The translations under genes were made by a program, and so were the position numbers. From NCBI RefSeq assembly GCF_004364335.1, contig NZ_SOCR01000004.1, positions 248,001 through 312,000 on the forward strand: 64,000 bases of DNA, given 5' to 3'. Within the stretch, counting starts at the first letter, position 1, and each line of letters starts with the position of its first letter. The stretch comes from Pseudomonas graminis. GTDB lineage: Bacteria; Pseudomonadota; Gammaproteobacteria; Pseudomonadales; Pseudomonadaceae. The notes under the pieces were generated by a model that saw nothing but the letters and a program-made list of their open reading frames with translations, made no database searches and was not told the DNA's origin. Of this stretch, positions 46,378-54,084 are shown piece by piece.

Positions 46378-49269
46378 ATGGCTAAGTCGCGTTACACACC
46401 CTCCCGTTATTTCAACCCCACAACCTTTATTTCTCTCGCGCTGTGCATCAGCACCGCCGCCCAGGGGCGTGCGTTGGCCCCTGGAGAATCTGTTGTGGTT
46501 GACCAGGGCGCCACCCCGGAAGCCTGGTCGTTGGCGACCGGTTCCTCGCTGACGGTGAACAGCGGCGCCCAAGCCCTCAGGATCTCTGGAGGCGGCGCAG
46601 GCACCGTGGTCAATCTGAACGAGGGAAGCTCAGCGACAGCGATCAACTTCAGCGCGCCGGGCGCCGTGGCGAACGTCAATGGTGCCAGCGTCAATGCCAG
46701 CGGCACTTTAACCGCTTTGACGCTCACCGGCGGCCAGGCGGTCCTGACGAACGCCACCATTAGCAGCGAGACCGGCCTGGGTCTCAACGGCGTACAGGAA
46801 CAGGGCGGCTCTGGCAGCGCGTTCCAGATCAATGGCGGTGCCATCAGCGGTGGCGCGGGTGGCGCAACGCTTGCCTCTCGCAGCAGGCTGGACGCGACGG
46901 GCGCCGTCATCACCGGCACCGGGGCAAGCAGCTACGGGGTTCGCGGTTTCGGCTCGGACATTTCCCTGCGCGGCAGCACTGTCACCGGCGGCTTGAACGG
47001 CATCGTCTATCGAGTGGATACGGCCAATGTGCGCCAGGGGACGGCCGATATCGAGGGTTCACACATAGAAGGCACCAATGGTGCCGCGATTCTGGTCAAT
47101 GGCCAGGGCGGCGGTCTGGTCGCCAACCTGAATCTGCTCAATGGCACAACCCTCACAGGTGGCAACGGCAACGCGCTGGAAATTACCAACGCGGCGACGG
47201 CGAACGTCCTGCTGCAGAACAGTGAAGTGACCGGTAACTTCGCCCTCTCCAACGGCAGCATTGCCAACTTGACCTTTGAGCAGGGCCGGTTGATCGGTGA
47301 CGTTACGGCGGATGCCACCAGCAGCGGCACTCTGGCGCTGAACAATGGCTCGGCGCTGACCGGCAATGTCACCGGCATTGACACGGTCGGTCTGAATGCG
47401 AGTTCCATTACCGGGAACGTGACCTCGGCCAGCAACGCGGGTGCGGTTTCGCTGGCTAATGGCTCAGTGCTTGAAGGGAATGTGACCAGTGACACGGTCA
47501 GTATGAATGCCAGCCAGATGAAGGGCGACATCACTTCGATGGGCAACGCCGGCGTCGTCACCTTGGCCGGCGGCTCGTTGCTGCAAGGTGACATCAGCAG
47601 CGATAACGTCAGCCTGGATGGCAGTTCGATGATCGGCGACATCACCTCGATCAGCAGTGCAGGGATCGTATCTCTGGTCGGCAATTCGGCGCTGGAGGGC
47701 AATATCAGCAGCGACAACGTGAGCCTTAATGCCAGTTCTATCGTCGGTAACGTCACGTCGACCAGCGGGGCAGGTGTTCTGAGGTTGCTGGGCGGCTCAA
47801 CGCTGAAAGGCGATGTGACCAGCAATAATGTCAGCCTGGATGCCAGCTCGATGTCCGGCGATATCACCTCCAGTGCCGGCGTTGTTTCGCTGGCCAACAA
47901 CTCGGTGTTCACCGGCAACCTGGTCAATGTCGATAGCGCCACCCTCGCAGGGTCTTCCACCTGGGACATGGTGGGCACCAATACCCTCAACTCCCTTGCG
48001 GTGAATGACAGCACGGTGAGGTTTGGTGCGCCCAACGCGTTTTACCAGCTCAACGTTGGCACGTTGTCCGGCAACGGCACGTTCGTTATGGACGCGGACT
48101 ACCTCACCAATGAGCACGACCTGCTCAACGTCACCGGCACCGCAACGGGCAGCCATACCTTGCTGATCGCAGGTTCCGGCGTCGACCCGACGTCACCGCA
48201 GCCCTTGACTGTCGTGCAGACTGGGGGCGGTAACGCGACGTTTGCCCTGGCGGGTGATCGGGCCGTTGACGTAGGGACCTATTCCTATCAACTGGCGTCG
48301 ACAAGCAACGGCGCAGGTGGAACCGACTGGTTTCTGGATCCGAGTACAGCAACGATCAGTCCTGGCACGCGCTCGGTGCTGGCGCTGTTCAACACCGCGC
48401 CGACGGTCTGGTACGGCGAGCTGACTTCGCTGCGCAGCCGGATGGGCGAATTGCGATTCAATGGTGGGAAAGCCGGTGGATGGGTGCGCACCTACGGCAA
48501 TAAATACAACGTCGATGAAGCGTCGGGTGTCGGTTATCGGCAGACGCAGCAGGGCCTGTCGCTGGGTGCCGATGCACCGCTGCCGGTGGGCGACGGGCAG
48601 TGGCTGGTGGGTGTGCTGGCCGGGCACAGCAAGTCCGATCTTGATCTGAGTCGCGGTACCTCAGGCACTGTCAACAGTTATTACGCTGGTGTTTACACGA
48701 CCTGGATGGACCAGGCCAGCGGCTACTATTTTGACGGTGTGTTGAAGTTCAACCGCCTCCGCAACGACTCGAAGGTCAGCATCAGCGATGGCACCCGTGC
48801 CAAGGGCGATTATGACAATTCGGGTGCAGGTGGCTCGGTTGAGTTGGGTCGGCATATCAAACTCAGTGACGGCTATTTCATCGAACCCTACAGCCAGTTG
48901 TCCGCCGTGGTGATTCAGGGCAAGGATTACCAGTTGAACAACGACATGCGTGCCGAAGGTGATCGCACCCGTTCGTTGCTGGGCAAGGTCGGTGTCACGG
49001 CCGGGCGTAATTTCACCATGGACAGCGGTAGCGTGGTTCAGCCGTATGTGCGGGTGGCGGGCGTGCACGAGTTTGCGAAGAACAACGAAGTTCAGGTGAA
49101 CAACAACGTGTTTAACAACGACTTGTCCGGCTCGCGAGGCGAGTTGGGGGCGGGTGTTGCCGTGGCGTTTTCCGACAGCCTGCAGCTGCACGCTGATTTC
49201 GATTACTCCAATGGTGACAATATCGAGCAGCCATTCGGGGCGAATGTGGGGTTGCGGTATAGCTGGTAA
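46378..49269 (+). CDS. Classical (type Va) autotransporter with beta-helix passenger
   Basis: A 963-residue autotransporter. The signal peptide runs to about residue 30 (ISLALCISTAAQGRA), the passenger is a Ser/Thr/Asn/Gly-rich beta-helix, and residues from about 690 form a 12-strand barrel ending in LRYSW with a terminal aromatic residue. Five 37-residue repeats (47386-47937 in DNA) of the type VSLNASSIxGNVTSxxxAG lie in the passenger. No protease or lipase motif is seen, which favours an adhesin or structural passenger. ATG 46378 follows AAGGAGCTGGAC. The gene sits in the middle of the four Ig-like genes and reads toward the convergent 1498-residue gene. Confidence 0.88.
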   Translation: MAKSRYTPSRYFNPTTFISLALCISTAAQGRALAPGESVVVDQGATPEAWSLATGSSLTVNSGAQALRISGGGAGTVVNLNEGSSATAINFSAPGAVANVNGASVNASGTLTALTLTGGQAVLTNATISSETGLGLNGVQEQGGSGSAFQINGGAISGGAGGATLASRSRLDATGAVITGTGASSYGVRGFGSDISLRGSTVTGGLNGIVYRVDTANVRQGTADIEGSHIEGTNGAAILVNGQGGGLVANLNLLNGTTLTGGNGNALEITNAATANVLLQNSEVTGNFALSNGSIANLTFEQGRLIGDVTADATSSGTLALNNGSALTGNVTGIDTVGLNASSITGNVTSASNAGAVSLANGSVLEGNVTSDTVSMNASQMKGDITSMGNAGVVTLAGGSLLQGDISSDNVSLDGSSMIGDITSISSAGIVSLVGNSALEGNISSDNVSLNASSIVGNVTSTSGAGVLRLLGGSTLKGDVTSNNVSLDASSMSGDITSSAGVVSLANNSVFTGNLVNVDSATLAGSSTWDMVGTNTLNSLAVNDSTVRFGAPNAFYQLNVGTLSGNGTFVMDADYLTNEHDLLNVTGTATGSHTLLIAGSGVDPTSPQPLTVVQTGGGNATFALAGDRAVDVGTYSYQLASTSNGAGGTDWFLDPSTATISPGTRSVLALFNTAPTVWYGELTSLRSRMGELRFNGGKAGGWVRTYGNKYNVDEASGVGYRQTQQGLSLGADAPLPVGDGQWLVGVLAGHSKSDLDLSRGTSGTVNSYYAGVYTTWMDQASGYYFDGVLKFNRLRNDSKVSISDGTRAKGDYDNSGAGGSVELGRHIKLSDGYFIEPYSQLSAVVIQGKDYQLNNDMRAEGDRTRSLLGKVGVTAGRNFTMDSGSVVQPYVRVAGVHEFAKNNEVQVNNNVFNNDLSGSRGELGAGVAVAFSDSLQLHADFDYSNGDNIEQPFGANVGLRYSW
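47386..47937 (+). repeat. Five in-frame 111-bp repeats in the autotransporter passenger
   Basis: Units start at 47386, 47497, 47608, 47719 and 47830, exactly 111 bases apart; the last is three bases shorter. Each encodes 37 residues, consistent with about two beta-helix turns. Confidence 0.82.
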
Positions 49270-49275
49270 TTCTCC

Positions 49276-49323
49276 AGGATCGACGTGTCGTGGTTTTCGC
49301 GATACGTCGATCCTGTCTTTTTT
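49276..49323. terminator. Terminator between the convergent autotransporter and 1498-residue genes
   Basis: AGGATCGACGT (49276-49286) pairs with ACGTCGATCCT (49304-49314), with further pairing inside, and a T run reaches the stop codon of the opposite gene at 49324. Confidence 0.8.
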
Positions 49324-52300
49324 TTAGATGGCGTTGCAGTTAGCGTAATGGCCGAGCCCAATCGGACCAGCGGCCTCTTGTCCGGTCCTCAGATTTTTCA
49401 TCGAGTTTCGATTCAATCCTACCGAGTCAGTCGACCATGAGTACATCCGATCCGGACTCTGCGGAAACCGAAGGTAGCCGTATTGGTCATAGATCGCCTG
49501 CAGCTCGCTCATGTTCGGTAGTCGCTTACCGTTTGCTGCGGCATCTTTCTTCGCCTGCGAGTAGGTGGAGTTGCTTAAGGTGTAAACAACCACCACGCCT
49601 GACACGTTGACCGTGTAACTGCCTGATTGGTTGGCGCTATCGCGAACGGTGATCGTTGCGCTGCCGTTAGTGACTGAGTAGACCTTGCCATCGCTGCCTA
49701 CCCGGGCAATTGCCGGGTTGCTGGAGGTATAAGAGTAAGGGGCAGCGCCGCTGCTCGGTACTCTCACAGCTGTCGTACCGGTTGGCCACGTTTGCGGATC
49801 TACTGAAAGGTCTGAATTGGACCTGTATAGCCTGCCATTCAGCGAAACAGGCGATGTATCCAGGACAAAATCCGGTATCGGTGACACCACGTTGAAATCG
49901 CGAGTCCCCGATGAAGGATTGTCGGCATATTTCCCGACAGCCTTGATGCTGTGGGAACCGAGGGCAACTCCTACAGACAGGCTCCAGGCGCCGCCACCCC
50001 CCGCCGTTGTGGTGCCTTTGGACGCGTTCTTGTCGAAGACTTCTACCTGCGCGTTGGCCACTGCCGTGCCCGACGCCGTTACCGTGGTTTCAGTCGTGGT
50101 GCTTCCCTGGCTGATCTCCCCTCGGGAGTCGCGCACACTGAGCGTGGGCGCCGTGGCAGCCTGGACGTTTAACGTCCACGGTGAGGACACCGGATTATTC
50201 GCGTACAACGCTCTGGCGGTCAGGCTATGGGCGCCGACCGACAGGCCACTCACTGACCGCGACCAGTCGCCACTGGTGTTCACGCTGGCAGTGCCTTTGG
50301 ACGAGCCGCTGTCGAACACCTCTACGGTTTGACCGACTGAGGCTTTGCCCGAGGCGGTGACCGTATTGGCGTAGGTCGAGCCGCCATTGGTTACGGGGTT
50401 ACCCTGTGGATCCTCCACCCTGGTGATGGTGGGAGTGACCACTGCGGTCACGGTGAATTTACGCACCGCGGATTCCGGATTGCTCCCGTAGTTGGCCCTG
50501 ACTTTCATGTCATGCCGCGCCACGCTCAGGCCTGTAAGCGTCAGTGTCCATTGCCCGCCTGCGTCGGCCGTTACCTTTTGCCGAGACGCAGCGCCATCAA
50601 AGATCTCCACCTCAAGACCTGCACTGGCGGTGCCGGTCAGAGCCACGCCGGTATCCACAGTGAAACCATCAGGCTGAATCTCGGCGCCTTGCATGTCCCG
50701 GATGTGAGTGATGGTCGGCGCTACGGCTGCAGCGATGTTCACCGTCCAGACATCGGACTCAGGCTGTGTGCCATACAGCGCTTTGGCCTTGAACGCGTGC
50801 GACGCCACGCTCAGTGCTGAAACGGTCAGAGACCATTCGCCCGATCCATTTGTGTTGGCAGTGCCTTTTGATACGCCTTTGTCAAACAGTTCGATCTGCC
50901 GATCGGGGCTCGCCTTGCCCGATATCGTCAGGCTGGTGTCTACGGTTGTCCCGCCATTGCTGACCGGTCCTCGTGAGTCCAGAACCTGGTTGATAACAGG
51001 CTTCACGTTGGCCAGCACTTCAAGGCGCCTTGGCGAAGAGACCAGGCCGCTGCCATCAAGCGCGTTGGCGGTAAGGCTGTAGCTTTTCACAGTCAGCCCT
51101 TGCAGGTTTCCGCTCCAGGCCCCGCTGCTGTTGGATTTGACCGTCGTCAGCCGCGTGGTGCTGTCGAGAATTTCCAGCTCGGTTTCGAGGGTGGAGGTGC
51201 CACTGATGCTTAAAGCGGTATCGAATGTGGTCCCTCCGTCAGCCACCTCACCTTTGCCGTCTTTGATACTGGCGATTTGCGGCTTGATCCAGTCATGGTG
51301 CAGCTTGAAGGCGTACACCACCCGTGGAAAAGGCACTACGCCGCTTTCACTGGCGATACCGTCAAAGGCAACGTTGCAGATCACTGTCAGGCGCGTGTCC
51401 TGGCCAAGCTTTTCCAGTTCAGTGCGCGGCAGGGTGACGGACAGGCCGTCAGAGGCTTGAGCGCTGGTGAGCACGGCGCCGTCCAGTAGCGTGATCGCGT
51501 ACAGGCCGCCGCTGCCGGTTTCGCCCTCAAGCCGCAGCCAGACTCGCTGGCCCGCAGCGCTGAAGGGCCATTTGGCGACCGTGGTGGTGGCGTTGCCGGT
51601 GAACGTCGCCAGGTTTAGCGTCAACGTCTGGCTGTCGGCCTGGTTAATGGCCGGGTGCGGCAGGTCCTTGTCAGGGTTGCCGAAGGGCAGTATGGGCAAT
51701 CGCAATACATCGGACGGCTTCTCTGCGGTGTAGCGTTTGACGCGATAGGACACGCTGACTTCGCGGCCAATATTCGCCCCGACCACCGCTGCGGAGACCG
51801 AGAACTCAACCAGCCCGCTGTCGCTCCCGGGCTTTTCCTGATCAGCAGGCGTGCCAGCGCCCGGGCTGCCCAGCCAGAGATGTGTGAGAAGGTCTTGTGC
51901 CTCCATGCTGGCGTAACGTACTTGTATGGTGGCGCCGTTCAGCGCTGCCATCGGGTCGAGGGCGCCATCGTCGCCCGCTTCGAGCACGGTAGGCGCGGGG
52001 AGTTCGCCGATGAGCTTGCCGATCACCAGATTCAGTGTTGCCGAGAACTCAAACAGGCCGGTGGCGCCGCGCTTGAGTGTGTACAGGACCCTCACTTCGT
52101 TATTGATATTGGGCTCGATCAGTGCCCTGGCAATGGAGAAGTCCAGCGGTTTGCCGGCAGTGCCTGTCGTGATGGGAAACGAATCCGTGCCGCTGCCTTC
52201 CTCGGAGATGCCTTTCCAGTACCAGGTGATGGTGTCCCCAGCCCGGGTGCCGTCGTACGCGATGCGAAGGGTAGCGCTGTCGGGGTACTGTTCAGGGTCC

Positions 52301-53820
52301 AGCACGCCGTCGGGGGCCTCCACGATCGTGGGGGCGGGGAGCCGCGCAGCGTGCTGGCCGACCTTGACCAGCAGATGTTCGGAACGGCGTGTATCGGCGC
52401 TCAGCCAGCCGTCGTTGCTCACGGAATAGCTGACATCAAGGCTGCCATTATTGAGGATGCTGATGTGTTCGCCCATCACCGGGAAATATACCCGCTCGAG
52501 ACCGCCGGCCTCATTGCCGGTAACGTTATGAGTGTCCTCATGCAGGTAGGTCGAGCCGTTCGATTGGGTCCCCAGCCATTTCAACACGATGAAGTCGCCG
52601 ATCTCCATCCCGTAATTCGGGATCTCGACATGGGCCCGCTCTTCATCAGGCGCCAGGGTGTCGCCAATCAGCTCGATAATGTTCGGCGCCGGCAGCGGCA
52701 CCTGGCCGACGATGCTGACGGTCGCTCGTTTCGAAGACAACCACGGCGCGCCGTTAATTTTTTTCAACACGTAGGTAGCCCGCCCTTTACCGCCCAGGAG
52801 GGCGCGGATGTGCACATTGGGTACGTTAACTTGATGGATCTCAGAGAGGTTGTCGACGGTGAACGAGTAGGTGAACGCCGGTTGCTCGATGGCAGGATCG
52901 TCGTCGCGCCATGTCATTTCCACGACATCCTCCAGCGAGAAGTTCTCCCCGGTTACTTTGATGTAAACAGGCACGCTGTCGCTTCCCAGATCCTCCAGAT
53001 CGATAGTGGGCGTGCCATTGCCGATGATCGGCGCTTCCAGCCGCCAAGCGCCTGCTTCTACCCAAACGATGGTCTGCATTGAACGAGGCGTAGCGAAGTT
53101 ATAGACCTCGTCATACACCTCATAGTCAACGAGCAGGTTTTCGCTGTCACCGGCCGCCAGAATCGTCGCCTGGTCGACAGGAATTTCGATGGGGTCGTCA
53201 CCGGCCGCTTCGCCTTCGCTGACCAGATGCGCGATGACGACGTCACCCCATGCCAGGCTAATAGTGTCCCGGGCCATGCGATCGGGGTAAGTCTCGATAA
53301 CCAGCGGGAAGCCGCGTTGCGCCCACGCCGCATCCACGCCGTTTTCGACAATGTCAGCGGGTAGCACGGGCGCTTTGAGTTCAGAGTGTCCTGGCAATGC
53401 AGGATGACGGTCAAAACCGCCGGGCGCTTGAAGCTTGACCTTGATCCGCAGGGCGCCCGAATCGTCTGATCGGCCAGTGTCGGCGTGGGTCAGGCGATAA
53501 AACACTTTTTCGACCCAGCCATCCTTGATGTATTCGCCCGAGACCGTCAGAACGATGCGCTCATTTATGTCCTCTGGCAGTACGTCATAGATCGCGACAG
53601 GATCGGTGTCCCAGTAGACATCCAGGTGGTCGTTCTCACGCATTCCCTGCCAAGGGTCGATCGCGATCAGGACAAAGTCCTGACAGCCAATATCGGCGTT
53701 GATGCCACCGTCTCCGCCTTCTACCGGCGTGATCATCCCGCCGATCAATAGCGGCCGCAGCGCAGCTGCCTTGTAGCTCCGGTCAAGGGGTGGAAAGAGT
53801 GTGCGTAGTCTGCGTCTCAT
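49324..53820 (-). CDS. Large modular Ig-like protein with C-terminal lectin-like domain (paralogue C)
   Basis: 1498 residues. The first 860 or so carry about seven beta-sandwich domains of the type shared with paralogues A, B and D (cores ENDHLDVYWDT, ARDTISLAWGD, DTITWYWKG). Then come five about 90-residue bacterial Ig-like repeats (signature DxxGxxxxGGxT, SGxAS, GxWSxxVxxLxVxxH), a Big_2-like domain (SNPAIARVGSDGKVYSVTNG) and a C-terminal domain with KRLPNMSELQAIYDQYG and MYSWSTD, resembling the lectin-like tip of intimin/invasin-type adhesins. No Sec signal is visible at the basic N-terminus. ATG 53820 follows AAGGAG. An adhesin role is inferred from domain order; the export route is unknown. 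Confidence 0.8.
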   Translation of the reverse strand: MRRRLRTLFPPLDRSYKAAALRPLLIGGMITPVEGGDGGINADIGCQDFVLIAIDPWQGMRENDHLDVYWDTDPVAIYDVLPEDINERIVLTVSGEYIKDGWVEKVFYRLTHADTGRSDDSGALRIKVKLQAPGGFDRHPALPGHSELKAPVLPADIVENGVDAAWAQRGFPLVIETYPDRMARDTISLAWGDVVIAHLVSEGEAAGDDPIEIPVDQATILAAGDSENLLVDYEVYDEVYNFATPRSMQTIVWVEAGAWRLEAPIIGNGTPTIDLEDLGSDSVPVYIKVTGENFSLEDVVEMTWRDDDPAIEQPAFTYSFTVDNLSEIHQVNVPNVHIRALLGGKGRATYVLKKINGAPWLSSKRATVSIVGQVPLPAPNIIELIGDTLAPDEERAHVEIPNYGMEIGDFIVLKWLGTQSNGSTYLHEDTHNVTGNEAGGLERVYFPVMGEHISILNNGSLDVSYSVSNDGWLSADTRRSEHLLVKVGQHAARLPAPTIVEAPDGVLDPEQYPDSATLRIAYDGTRAGDTITWYWKGISEEGSGTDSFPITTGTAGKPLDFSIARALIEPNINNEVRVLYTLKRGATGLFEFSATLNLVIGKLIGELPAPTVLEAGDDGALDPMAALNGATIQVRYASMEAQDLLTHLWLGSPGAGTPADQEKPGSDSGLVEFSVSAAVVGANIGREVSVSYRVKRYTAEKPSDVLRLPILPFGNPDKDLPHPAINQADSQTLTLNLATFTGNATTTVAKWPFSAAGQRVWLRLEGETGSGGLYAITLLDGAVLTSAQASDGLSVTLPRTELEKLGQDTRLTVICNVAFDGIASESGVVPFPRVVYAFKLHHDWIKPQIASIKDGKGEVADGGTTFDTALSISGTSTLETELEILDSTTRLTTVKSNSSGAWSGNLQGLTVKSYSLTANALDGSGLVSSPRRLEVLANVKPVINQVLDSRGPVSNGGTTVDTSLTISGKASPDRQIELFDKGVSKGTANTNGSGEWSLTVSALSVASHAFKAKALYGTQPESDVWTVNIAAAVAPTITHIRDMQGAEIQPDGFTVDTGVALTGTASAGLEVEIFDGAASRQKVTADAGGQWTLTLTGLSVARHDMKVRANYGSNPESAVRKFTVTAVVTPTITRVEDPQGNPVTNGGSTYANTVTASGKASVGQTVEVFDSGSSKGTASVNTSGDWSRSVSGLSVGAHSLTARALYANNPVSSPWTLNVQAATAPTLSVRDSRGEISQGSTTTETTVTASGTAVANAQVEVFDKNASKGTTTAGGGGAWSLSVGVALGSHSIKAVGKYADNPSSGTRDFNVVSPIPDFVLDTSPVSLNGRLYRSNSDLSVDPQTWPTGTTAVRVPSSGAAPYSYTSSNPAIARVGSDGKVYSVTNGSATITVRDSANQSGSYTVNVSGVVVVYTLSNSTYSQAKKDAAANGKRLPNMSELQAIYDQYGYLRFPQSPDRMYSWSTDSVGLNRNSMKNLRTGQEAAGPIGLGHYANCNAI

Positions 53821-54084
53821 GACAAGCTCCTTGCTGAAATGATCCCTGTGTAGCGTGTGGTTTTTTCAAGAACCGGTTGGAAGCTTTCAAACAGGCTGAA
53901 CATCGCGACAGGCGGAGGACGGCACCTGCGCTGCCCGCCGCACTGTTCGTCCCCAGGGCCAGCCCGATTGCCGGCCGGCAAGTTAATCGGACATCAATAC
54001 CCATGCTGGCGCTGGTCAGCCTCACAGGCGTTCGATTGCTTCGCTGTCCGATCGACACCGCGAAGCATCTGATCGATCAACTCT
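53821..54084. other. Gap between the two minus-strand Ig-like genes
   Basis: 264 bases without a clear gene or terminator. Just past the stop of paralogue D another frame stays open for about 34 codons (PQKNEELIDQMLRG...), which may be remnant coding sequence. C may be cotranscribed with D. Confidence 0.45.

Noticed and set aside
47007..48035. 342-codon frame on the minus strand inside the autotransporter gene
   Set aside because: It mirrors the repeat region of the passenger; the plus-strand gene has a signal peptide and barrel.
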